Shown: positions 1 to 5,714, numbered from the stretch's first letter. The stretch: 6,731 nucleotides of DNA from an uncultured Collinsella sp. (GCA_902478875.1 CABSMZ010000105.1:1-6731), one strand, 5' to 3'. Numbers and translations: made by a program. Notes: generated by a model not told the origin, from the sequence alone.

Positions 1-312
1 CGCACTCGGGGTACCGCCCGTCTGACCGACGGCGCTGTGCACCAGGGCAAAAGAACCCACGGTCAGCAGGAGCGACATAACGCCCACCGGCACGGCAGCG
101 GACAGGTCATAGAACAACCCGCTGCAAAAACCGCACACGACGGCACGGGTCGGGTCGCCCGAGAACACGCTTAGGCACACCAGGATAATCATGAAGTTGA
201 CGCGACCGCCCGCAATGGAGATCTGTGGTGCCAGGCCTGCCTGCAGCAGCACGCACACGATGGCGGCGATCACAAACGTACGGGAGCTCATCCCCTGCTC
301 GAGTAGATCCAT
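1..312 (-). CDS. mreD: MreD, rod shape-determining membrane protein (N-terminal 104 residues, cut by window edge)
   Basis: MreD is a multipass membrane partner of MreC in the elongasome, which directs lateral cell wall synthesis. The visible 104 residues hold about four hydrophobic segments (near 12-28, 35-51, 57-72 and 76-95) and the family-like GFCSGLFYDL stretch at 61-70, preceded by GGRVNFMIILV at 35-45. The remaining C-terminal part lies beyond base 1. Two ATGs are possible, at 318 and 312. I chose 312 because the AGGGGG ribosome site (325-320) sits 7 nt from it but only 1 nt from the ATG at 318. The gene starts 11 bp after mreC and its ribosome site overlaps the mreC stop, which points to translational coupling. 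Identification rests on hydrophobicity, the motif and position after mreC; MreD sequences are poorly conserved. Confidence 0.88.
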   Translation of the reverse strand, partial: MDLLEQGMSSRTFVIAAIVCVLLQAGLAPQISIAGGRVNFMIILVCLSVFSGDPTRAVVCGFCSGLFYDLSAAVPVGVMSLLLTVGSFALVHSAVGQTGGTPSA

Positions 313-319
313 GGACATG

Positions 320-325
320 CCCCCT
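320..325 (-). promoter_or_regulatory. Ribosome binding site of mreD
   Basis: AGGGGG, which uses the last bases of the mreC stop region, lies 7 nt before the ATG at 312 but only 1 nt before the ATG at 318. It therefore decides for the shorter mreD start and ties mreD translation to that of mreC. Confidence 0.65.
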
Positions 326-1322
326 ATTCGCTCGAGCCGGAATCGGTCGTCTCGGACGTGTCGGAACTGTCATCCGAGCTCTCGTCCTTCGTCTTGGTCG
401 CAGCGTCGCGCGACGTTCCCTGCGGCGTGCTGTTGGCCGTACTCACGTCCTCATCCGAGGCCGATTGTTCGTCGGTCAGCGAGGTGATCACCAGCACTTC
501 CTCGTTGTTCTCGGCCGTGGTCTGAGCGCGCACCACAATGGTGTAGTACACGTCGTTTGCCGATTTCTCAACCGACGAGACGGTGCCGAGCGGTAGACCC
601 TTGGGGAACACGCCACCGATGCCCGAGGTCACGATGATGTCGCCAACCTTAACATCGGAGTCGACGCTCACGTACTCAAGACGCAGCGTGCCGTCAGCCT
701 GACCCTGCAGCATGCCCTGGGCGCGCGTGTCCTGCACCATGGCGGACACGCCCGAGTTCTCGTCGCCAATCAGGCGCACGGTGGACGTTTTGGCTGAGAC
801 TTCGATGATCTGGCCGATAACACCGGCCGAACTCGTCACAGGCATGTTGATGGTAAGCCCGTCGGCAGAGCCCTTGTCGATGGTAACGGTCGAGGTCCAG
901 GCATCGCCGGAAGCACCAACGATACGAGCTGCGGTCGATTTGAGGTTATAGGTCGACTGCAGGCCGACCAGCCCCTCCAGACGCTCGGCGGTCTTTTGAG
1001 CCTCGGAGAGCTCAGCAACCTTAGAGGTCAGTTCCTCGTTTTGCTTCTTGAGCTCGTCGAGCGTGTCCTGCGACGCCGTAAGGTTAGAGAACACGTTGCC
1101 GATCGCATTGAAGGGAGCCGCCACAGCCGAACCCACAAAGCGCACCGGCGAGGTAATCGTCGTTACGCCCGAACGCACGGCATGAATCGGTCCTGCCTCG
1201 CCCTCGCGGATGTAAAACGTGAGCAGCAACACCGAAATCAGGCTGAAAACAATCAACGGGCGCATACCCGTTGATTGTCGCTTGGTATTCAGATTTGCGG
1301 AGAAACCCGAAGATCGTGCCAA
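324..1322 (-). CDS. mreC: MreC, rod shape-determining protein
   Basis: MreC is a bitopic scaffold that joins cytoplasmic MreB filaments to PBP2/RodA and MreD outside the membrane. The 332-residue product has a short basic N-terminus, one membrane helix (about 22-38), a charged coiled coil (about 84-118) and the paired beta-barrel MreC domain (about 130-280). The latter includes the family-typical GDIIVTSGIGGVFPKGLPLG at 227-246. Length is within the usual range, but residues 283-332 form a Ser/Thr/Asp/Glu-rich low-complexity tail beyond the conserved domain. The start is TTG at 1322: AGGTGG (1335-1330) lies 7 nt upstream and no ATG is available nearby. It follows mreB by 21 bp with no terminator between. 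Two RNA hairpins, one over the ribosome site and one over codons 15-25, may tune expression. Confidence 0.96.
   Translation of the reverse strand: MARSSGFSANLNTKRQSTGMRPLIVFSLISVLLLTFYIREGEAGPIHAVRSGVTTITSPVRFVGSAVAAPFNAIGNVFSNLTASQDTLDELKKQNEELTSKVAELSEAQKTAERLEGLVGLQSTYNLKSTAARIVGASGDAWTSTVTIDKGSADGLTINMPVTSSAGVIGQIIEVSAKTSTVRLIGDENSGVSAMVQDTRAQGMLQGQADGTLRLEYVSVDSDVKVGDIIVTSGIGGVFPKGLPLGTVSSVEKSANDVYYTIVVRAQTTAENNEEVLVITSLTDEQSASDEDVSTANSTPQGTSRDAATKTKDESSDDSSDTSETTDSGSSE
1249..1278 (-). repeat. Perfect 12-bp inverted repeat inside mreC codons 15-25
   Basis: ACAATCAACGGG (1249-1260) and CCCGTTGATTGT (1267-1278) are exact reverse complements around the 6-bp loop CGCATA. In the mreC message the stem is followed at once by UUUUC, giving the form of an intrinsic terminator or attenuator inside the coding region. 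The repeat is certain from the sequence; any function is inferred. Confidence 0.85.
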
Positions 1323-1340
1323 ATGGAATCCACCTTTTGG
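1319..1340 (-). promoter_or_regulatory. Hairpin enclosing the mreC ribosome site and start codon
   Basis: In the message CCAAA (1340-1336) can pair with UUUGG (1323-1319) and UGG (1332-1330) with CCA (1326-1324) around a 3-nt loop, leaving AGG (1335-1333) as a bulge. The TTG start (1322-1320) would be inside the stem. Ribosomes ending mreB translation at 1344 would reach and open it, so it could couple the two genes. Confidence 0.4.
1330..1337 (-). promoter_or_regulatory. Ribosome binding site of mreC
   Basis: AAAGGTGG lies 7 nt before a TTG start at 1322. No ATG or GTG is placed usefully, so this site decides the start. It falls within a short hairpin (1319-1340) that would pair part of the site and the start codon. 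Confidence 0.8.
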
Positions 1341-1343
1341 AAA

Positions 1344-2387
1344 TTAAGCATTGGTCTGGACGAAGCCGCCATCAAACGCATTGGCCTCGAGCACGCGGGC
1401 GCAGCCGTTAACGACGTTATCGAGCGCCGTAGGACTGACGTTGACCGAAACGCCGGTCTCATCGCGCAGGCGCACGTCGAGACCGCGCAGCAGCGCGCCG
1501 CCACCGGTCAGCAAAATGCCGTAGTACATAAGGTCCGAGGCGAGATCGGGCGGCGTGGCATCGAGGGCGTCCTTAACGGCCTTGGCCATCTCGTCGAGCG
1601 GCTTGTTGAGCGCGCGACGAATCTCCTCGCTCTCGATGCGCACGGTCTTGGGCAGACCGGTGATCACGTCACGGCCGTTGACCTCGACGTCGAGCTCGTC
1701 CTTGAGCGGCACAGCAGAGCCGACCTTGATCTTAATGTCCTCTGCCGTACGCTCGCCGATGGCCAGGTTATAGGCATCGCGAACGTGCGTGAGGATTGCC
1801 TGGTCGAACTCGTCACCGGCAATACGGATAGACTGCGAGACGACGATGCCGCCCATAGCGATAACAGCAACCTCGGTGGTACCGCCACCGATGTCGATGA
1901 CCATGGAGCCGGTGGGCTCCTCGACGGGCAGGTCGGCGCCGATAGCGGCAGCCATGGGCTCCTCGATCAGATAGGCCTGGCGGGCACCGGCCTGAATCGT
2001 GGCCTCAAAGACAGCTCGCTTCTCGACCGACGTGACGCCGGAGGGAACGCAGACGACAACGCGCGGACGCGGAGTCCACGGATAGCGCTTCTCGGACGCC
2101 TTGTCGATAAAGTAGCGGAGCATGGCCTCGGTAACATCGAAGTCGGCGATGACGCCGTCCTTCAGGGGACGAACGGCCACGATGTTGCCGGGCGTACGGC
2201 CGAGCATGCGCTTTGCCTCGATACCGACCGCCAGGATGCGCTCGTCGTTCTTGTCGATGGCGACAACAGAGGGCTCGCGAATGACGATGCCCTTGCCACG
2301 CACGGAGACAAGCGTATTTGCGGTGCCGAGGTCGATGGCAAGATCGCCCGCATAGCTACCGAAGAACATATCCATCAAAGAAAACAA
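1344..2387 (-). CDS. mreB: MreB, actin-like rod shape-determining ATPase
   Basis: MreB is the bacterial actin homologue that polymerises on the inner membrane face and orients elongasome movement. The 347-residue product shows all actin-fold nucleotide motifs: phosphate 1 DLGTANTLV (19-27), phosphate 2 DIGGGTTEVA (165-174), the acidic catalytic region IEEPMAAAIG (141-150) and the adenosine motif LTGGGALLRGL (293-303). Length is normal for MreB/Mbl. The N-terminus (MFSLMDMFFGSY) is hydrophobic and could help membrane binding. The start is TTG at 2387, because AGGAG (2397-2393) is 5 nt upstream; the ATG at 2375 would be 17 nt away. It is first of the mreBCD cluster and is separated from the upstream TPR gene by about 115 bp containing a hairpin. 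MreB is assigned over Mbl from its linkage to mreC and mreD. Confidence 0.97.
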   Translation of the reverse strand: MFSLMDMFFGSYAGDLAIDLGTANTLVSVRGKGIVIREPSVVAIDKNDERILAVGIEAKRMLGRTPGNIVAVRPLKDGVIADFDVTEAMLRYFIDKASEKRYPWTPRPRVVVCVPSGVTSVEKRAVFEATIQAGARQAYLIEEPMAAAIGADLPVEEPTGSMVIDIGGGTTEVAVIAMGGIVVSQSIRIAGDEFDQAILTHVRDAYNLAIGERTAEDIKIKVGSAVPLKDELDVEVNGRDVITGLPKTVRIESEEIRRALNKPLDEMAKAVKDALDATPPDLASDLMYYGILLTGGGALLRGLDVRLRDETGVSVNVSPTALDNVVNGCARVLEANAFDGGFVQTNA

Positions 2388-2392
2388 CGCAA

Positions 2393-2397
2393 CTCCT
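2393..2397 (-). promoter_or_regulatory. Ribosome binding site of mreB
   Basis: AGGAG lies 5 nt before TTG at 2387, whereas the first ATG (2375) is 17 nt away. It supports initiation at TTG. Confidence 0.8.
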
Positions 2398-2423
2398 GAT
2401 GTGTTGGATGATTGCTGGAAAAC

Positions 2424-2443
2424 TACTAGCTCATCATACTAGC
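2424..2443. repeat. 13-bp-spaced direct repeat upstream of mreB
   Basis: TACTAGC occurs at 2424-2430 and 2437-2443, separated by TCATCA. It lies between the hairpin and mreB, where the mreBCD promoter should be. Minus-strand TAGTAT (2441-2436) resembles a -10 box, but I find no matching -35 at usual spacing, so I do not call a promoter. Confidence 0.55.
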
Positions 2444-2447
2444 GCAA

Positions 2448-2480
2448 GCCCGGCACCTCACTTGCGGTGAAGCGCCGGGC
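2448..2480 (-). terminator. GC-rich hairpin between the TPR gene and mreB, probable terminator
   Basis: GCCCGGC (2448-2454) and GCCGGGC (2474-2480) form a perfect 7-bp stem, with an inner 4-bp TCAC/GTGA helix at 2458-2461 and 2467-2470. It starts 22 bp after the TPR stop. The following minus-strand bases, TTGCGCTAGT, make a weak T tract, so termination may be partial or factor-assisted. Confidence 0.55.
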
Positions 2481-2502
2481 AAAGCTAAATCCCATAAGGT
2501 CA

Positions 2503-3807
2503 CTACTGGTTGTCAGCAGCCGAGAAATCCATATCGAGCGAGGAAACGGCCCAGCCGATATGGTTGTCGGAGCGCACGAATTTGACGGTGTACTCCTGCT
2601 CGCCGCCCTTGGACAGCGATGCCTTCACCTTAGCGGTCGTCTCGGTCATGGACTGATCCATGCCCTCGACGGACGCGGTGGCACCCTGCGGAATCGAGGA
2701 GATGATCATCGACTTAGCGTCCTCGGACAGACTCGAGGCCAGGCAAGACTCGGCCTTTGCGGTGTCACCGTCGCCGGCAGCCTGGAACAGATCGGTAACG
2801 ACAGACTCCTGAGACGGGAAGCCAAAGCCGCGCGTGTAGGCAAAGCCCAAACCGCCCGCGGCGATCAAAATGAGCAGAAGCAGCACGATGAAGACTTTGA
2901 GACCCGTGTGGCGATGGCGACGACGAACCTTGGCCTGCTTACGATCCTGACGGTCCTGCTGGACCATCTCGGACTCGGACAGCGTAAAGAAGCCGGTGTC
3001 CGAGGGATCGGGCATAAACTGACCGGTCGCGCCCGTAGGATCGAGCGGATCGACGGCAGAAGCGTCCACGGCGGGCGCCGGAGCCGTGGCCATAGCCGTC
3101 TGGGCAGACAGCGCGGCAAGCGAATCGTGCACGCGGGCAAGCTCGTCGGCCTGCTCGGAGGTGAGCTGGTAGATGCCATCGGCAGTGGCGGCGTTAAAGG
3201 CGTCGAGTGCGTCGGAGGGACGGCCGGCGGCAGAAAGCGCCTGACCCATGCCGGCGTTGAGCGCACGAGTGTCGTCGCGGGGACCGGCAAAGTCGATAGC
3301 CGTGCGGTAGGTCTCCACGGCATCCGCCGGACGGCCGAGCTTAATGAAGCAACGACCGAGCTCGCCGAGTGCGGCGGCAGGAGCCGGATTGGCGCCGTCG
3401 ATGGCAGCCTGACGGAAGGCGGTTCCCGCGTTGGCATAGTCGCCCGACTGGAACAGCGCATTGCCCAGGCCCAGATAGGCCTTGAACGGCGTGGCATAGG
3501 AAGCATCCTGCGTAGCAGCAGAGAACGCCTGAGCGGCCGTCGTGTAGTCGCCCACGGCGGCGAGCGCCTTGCCGCGGTTGGTGAGCAGTGCGCCGCGCTT
3601 GCCGTAGGTGCCGTCGTTGAGGGCGGCGGCATAGGCCTCGGCGGCCTCGGCATACATGCCCAGGTGCATCAAGGCGTTACCACGAAGGTGATCGGCCTCG
3701 CCCATAATCTCATCGGGAGTTTTTGCCGCCCCAAGCATCTGGGCTGCAGCGGAAAAATCACCCGCGCGGTAAGCGGCGCGGCCCTGTTGGATCAGCTGGC
3801 TATTCAA
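2503..3807 (-). CDS. TPR-repeat single-pass membrane protein, uncharacterised
   Basis: Specific function is not recognised. The 434-residue product has an Ala/Gly-rich N-terminal half (about 1-235) made of helical tetratricopeptide-like repeats; typical units are GNALMHLGMYAEAAEAY near 43-59 and GNALFQSGDYANAGTAF near 115-131. A Pro/Asp-rich linker follows (about 240-275), then a basic stretch rich in Arg/Lys/His (286-300), one membrane helix (303-325) and a C-terminal domain (about 332-434). The basic stretch predicts the TPR part in the cytoplasm and the last 100 residues outside. That C-terminal domain resembles small NTF2-like/DUF4878-type folds by eye only. The start is TTG at 3807 with AAAGGGGA (3820-3813) 5 nt upstream, overlapping the stop of the cyclophilin gene. 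The 11-bp gap implies co-transcription. TPRs usually bind protein partners; the partner is unknown. Confidence 0.9.
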   Translation of the reverse strand: MNSQLIQQGRAAYRAGDFSAAAQMLGAAKTPDEIMGEADHLRGNALMHLGMYAEAAEAYAAALNDGTYGKRGALLTNRGKALAAVGDYTTAAQAFSAATQDASYATPFKAYLGLGNALFQSGDYANAGTAFRQAAIDGANPAPAAALGELGRCFIKLGRPADAVETYRTAIDFAGPRDDTRALNAGMGQALSAAGRPSDALDAFNAATADGIYQLTSEQADELARVHDSLAALSAQTAMATAPAPAVDASAVDPLDPTGATGQFMPDPSDTGFFTLSESEMVQQDRQDRKQAKVRRRHRHTGLKVFIVLLLLILIAAGGLGFAYTRGFGFPSQESVVTDLFQAAGDGDTAKAESCLASSLSEDAKSMIISSIPQGATASVEGMDQSMTETTAKVKASLSKGGEQEYTVKFVRSDNHIGWAVSSLDMDFSAADNQ

Positions 3808-3812
3808 GGAAG

Positions 3813-3820
3813 TCCCCTTT
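3813..3820 (-). promoter_or_regulatory. Ribosome binding site of the TPR gene
   Basis: AAAGGGGA lies 5 nt before the TTG start at 3807 and overlaps the TAA stop (3821-3819) of the cyclophilin gene. This is an arrangement suited to translational coupling. Confidence 0.8.
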
Positions 3821-4361
3821 ACTCGTGAACGATCTCGACATGGACGATCTCGTCGCCGGCACGCAGCTGCGAAATCACATCGAGACCCTCGACCGTGGTA
3901 CCAAAGACGGTGTAACCGGAATCGAGGTTATGCTGGGCGCCCAGGCAGAAGTAGAACTGCGAACCCGCGGAATCGGGGTCCATGGAGCGTGCCATGGCAA
4001 GGGCACCATCGACATGGCTGTTGCGCGGATTGGTGGCAAACTCGCCCTTGATGCAGTAGCCGGGGCCACCGGTACCGGGCATGCCGTCGGGGCCCTCAAG
4101 ACCGGCAGCGACGTCGGCGCCGGACATATCGCGGGTATTGGGATCGCCGCCCTGAATGACAAAACCGGGCACATAGCGATGGAACTTAAGGCCATCATAG
4201 AAACCCATCGTGGAAAGCTCGCAGAAGTTCGCGACATGAATGGGTGCGCCCTCACCGTCAAACTTGACCTTGATGGTACCCTTCGACGTCTCGATAACGG
4301 CGCACTCGTCGCCGGCAAGCTGATACTCGGGCGTGTAGAGCTCTTTCTTAAAACCAAACAT
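3819..4361 (-). CDS. Cyclophilin-type peptidyl-prolyl cis-trans isomerase
   Basis: The enzyme interconverts cis and trans peptide bonds before proline and assists protein folding. The 180-residue product carries the cyclophilin active-site block FHRYVPGFVIQGGDP (60-74; catalytic Arg62, with Phe67 and Gln70), then SAGSQFYF (131-138) and TVFGTTVEGLDVI (151-163). A Gly-rich loop (about 87-101) followed by IKGEF is typical of bacterial single-domain cyclophilins. By eye, the position of the cyclosporin-contacting Trp of human CypA holds Asn145, so drug binding may be weak. No signal peptide or membrane segment is present, so it should act in the cytoplasm. The ATG start has AAGGA (4371-4367) 5 nt upstream. 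A promoter lies just before it, and the TPR gene follows after 11 bp, so the two probably form an operon. Confidence 0.95.
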   Translation of the reverse strand: MFGFKKELYTPEYQLAGDECAVIETSKGTIKVKFDGEGAPIHVANFCELSTMGFYDGLKFHRYVPGFVIQGGDPNTRDMSGADVAAGLEGPDGMPGTGGPGYCIKGEFATNPRNSHVDGALAMARSMDPDSAGSQFYFCLGAQHNLDSGYTVFGTTVEGLDVISQLRAGDEIVHVEIVHE

Positions 4362-4400
4362 GTGGTTCCTTCCTCGTGCGTTTAAAGCATATTTGTACGA

Positions 4401-4430
4401 ATTGTAGCAATAAGCATGCGCTTACATCAA
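4401..4430 (-). promoter_or_regulatory. Sigma70-type promoter of the cyclophilin-TPR operon
   Basis: Read on the minus strand, TTGATG (4430-4425) serves as a -35 box (four of six consensus bases) and TACAAT (4406-4401) as a -10 box (five of six), with an 18-bp spacer. The predicted start near 4394 leaves a leader of about 33 nt to the ATG. The spacer begins with TAAGC-GCAT-GCTTA, an inverted repeat (4411-4424) that could be an operator. The call comes from consensus matching only. Confidence 0.6.
4411..4424. repeat. Short inverted repeat in promoter spacer
   Basis: Two 5-bp arms, TAAGC and GCTTA, flank a 4-bp centre that also holds the palindrome GCATGC. It fills most of the space between the predicted -35 and -10 boxes of the cyclophilin promoter, a common place for a repressor or spacer-twisting activator. 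Arms this short also arise by chance. Confidence 0.5.
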
Positions 4431-4468
4431 TTGCGCACGTAGGTTATGCCGACTATGGCGAACTAATT

Positions 4469-5611
4469 TTAGGAACGCTGCTGCGGCTTCCAGGAGCCCA
4501 CGTTGGCGTCGTACTGATTCAGCGCGCTGTTGCCGCCCTGTGCGATGGGCGCCAGGATCTCGCTCTGGTGGGAACTCATCGACTCGCCATCGGGAATGGC
4601 CAGCGAGATATCCCAGCTCTGGCAGATCACGTCGACGCGCTCGTACATCCACTCGGCAAGCTGCTTTAAGTGGGCGATGTCATCCGCATAGACCGTATCG
4701 TCCTGGTGCTTAAGGTTGTTGAGCTCATCTTGCGTCTTTTTGATCTGGTCGCGCAGGGCGTAGGCACTCTGCGACAACTCCTGGCGGGTGGACAGCGGCG
4801 TTCGAAGATAGCCGTTGTTAAAGGAATCGATGACCTCGCCGATCTGGTCCTCGTCACCGTAGGACACGATGGTCTGATACAGACCGTCGAGCCTGGTATA
4901 GAGCTGATCATCGGTAAGCACGGTTTCTTCCTGGACCACCTCGGCAGAATCGTCTTGCTTGGTATCGTCCTCAGTCGCCTCGCCCTTTTGGCGCGTAGGG
5001 AAGGTCGTCTGCGCGGCCTGACCAAACTGGTCATAGAAGCCAGGCATGACACCCATGGGATCGGCCGTCACGAACCAATAGGCACCGCCGCAAACGACGG
5101 CAAGGACCGCGATGACGATGAGCGGCTTGGGAATATGACGCTTGTGCTTGTGATAGGCGTCCTCGTCGGGATGCACCTTGCGCTTGGGTTTTTGAGCATC
5201 GTCATGCAGGGAAACCGGCGTGGGAATATCGACCTTGGGGATACCGAAATCCTTATCGAAAGCCGGCAGCACGCAGGTCTCGTTAGGATCGGCGGCGTCC
5301 GAAAGCACCGCAGCGGCAGAGGCCGGCGCATGAGGCACCTCGGTATCGATCTGCTCTTGCGTTAGGCGCGGAAAGCCCGCCGTGCGGCCCGCTGCCAGGT
5401 CGGATGCGGCCGCGTCCTCGGAGAGGATACCCGGAGCGGGGCGTCCGCATTTGGGGCACGTACGATCATGCGGAGAAAGACGGGCACCGCAGCCCTCACA
5501 GAACACGAACTCGGTGTGCTCGGGACCATCGCCCGGACCCACATAGGCGTTGCAGTAGGGGCAGAACGAGGCGCCGTCCTCGATAGTCTTAAGGCAATGC
5601 GGGCAGATCAC
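4469..5611 (-). CDS. Double zinc-ribbon single-pass membrane protein, uncharacterised
   Basis: Specific function is not recognised. The product is 380 residues from a GTG start at 5611. The N-terminus has two zinc ribbons: CPHC/CPYC (Cys3, 6, 17, 20) and CEGC/CPKC (Cys38, 41, 52, 55), each a four-cysteine zinc site. An acidic/Ala-rich linker (about 60-140), a basic Lys/His/Arg stretch (141-162), one membrane helix (about 163-181) and an outside domain (about 185-380) follow. The outside part is rich in acidic residues and predicted helix, with a possible coiled coil near 277-305. GTG was chosen because GAGG (5620-5617) lies 5 nt upstream and the protein then opens MICPHC, typical of zinc-ribbon proteins. 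A TTG at 5641 would add ten residues but has no ribosome site. The basic stretch places the ribbons in the cytoplasm, where they may bind protein or nucleic acid. Confidence 0.9.
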   Translation of the reverse strand: MICPHCLKTIEDGASFCPYCNAYVGPGDGPEHTEFVFCEGCGARLSPHDRTCPKCGRPAPGILSEDAAASDLAAGRTAGFPRLTQEQIDTEVPHAPASAAAVLSDAADPNETCVLPAFDKDFGIPKVDIPTPVSLHDDAQKPKRKVHPDEDAYHKHKRHIPKPLIVIAVLAVVCGGAYWFVTADPMGVMPGFYDQFGQAAQTTFPTRQKGEATEDDTKQDDSAEVVQEETVLTDDQLYTRLDGLYQTIVSYGDEDQIGEVIDSFNNGYLRTPLSTRQELSQSAYALRDQIKKTQDELNNLKHQDDTVYADDIAHLKQLAEWMYERVDVICQSWDISLAIPDGESMSSHQSEILAPIAQGGNSALNQYDANVGSWKPQQRS

Positions 5612-5616
5612 GGCAT

Positions 5617-5620
5617 CCTC
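5617..5620 (-). promoter_or_regulatory. Ribosome binding site of the zinc-ribbon gene
   Basis: GAGG within AAAAGAGG lies 5 nt before GTG at 5611. The alternative in-frame TTG at 5641 is preceded by pyrimidine-rich TAACCTCGA with no such site, so GTG is preferred. Confidence 0.75.
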
Positions 5621-5651
5621 TTTTCGAAGCAATTCAAACAATCGAGGTTAG

Positions 5652-5660
5652 AGCATAACA
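5652..5660 (-). promoter_or_regulatory. Possible extended -10 promoter of the zinc-ribbon gene
   Basis: Minus-strand TGT-TATGCT fits an extended -10 element (TGn followed by a four-of-six -10 box). A start near 5645 would give a leader of about 34 nt to the GTG at 5611 and would leave the TTG at 5641 without room for a ribosome site. TTGTTC upstream is a poor -35 at 20-bp spacing. Confidence 0.4.
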
Positions 5661-5704
5661 TCGCCACGGCCCCACAGGAACAAGGCACCAATTCAACATC
5701 GCCA
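5657..5704. repeat. 10-bp direct repeat upstream of the zinc-ribbon gene
   Basis: AACATCGCCA occurs at 5657-5666 and again at 5695-5704, a period of 38 bp. The first copy touches the possible extended -10 element. A related second pair, CAATTCAA, occurs at 5630-5637 and 5689-5696. The intergenic gap may hold paired regulator sites or a decayed local duplication. Confidence 0.6.
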
Positions 5705-5714
5705 GGGCGCGTAG

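Noticed and set aside
1907..1922. GGAGCC-GGTG-GGCTCC hairpin inside mreB
   Set aside because: It is only a 6-bp stem in GC-rich coding sequence for the conserved EEPTGSM segment and has no T tract; chance and protein constraint explain it.
1275..2399. A 374-residue open frame on the plus strand opposite mreB
   Set aside because: The minus strand encodes MreB with all nucleotide-binding motifs. The opposite product is low-complexity Asp/Gly/Arg-rich sequence with no family resemblance.
2467..3828. A 453-residue open frame on the plus strand, longer than the TPR gene it opposes
   Set aside because: Its product is Gly/Arg/His-rich with no recognisable domain or membrane helix, and it mirrors the minus-strand gene, which has TPR units, a membrane helix and an SD sequence. 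GC-rich codon use on one strand commonly leaves the opposite frame open.
3723..4385. A 220-residue open frame on the plus strand opposite the cyclophilin
   Set aside because: It covers a clear cyclophilin gene and its promoter and shows no motif; it is an antisense shadow.
5268..5282. Thr-containing NETCVLPAF segment in the zinc-ribbon protein linker, like phosphothreonine sites bound by FHA domains
   Set aside because: The resemblance is a few residues only, and no kinase or FHA gene is in the window.
4670..5365. A 231-residue open frame on the plus strand with hydrophobic stretches
   Set aside because: It is antisense to the zinc-ribbon gene. Its Leu/Val/Gly-rich look comes from reverse complements of that gene's codons, and no ribosome site or domain supports it.
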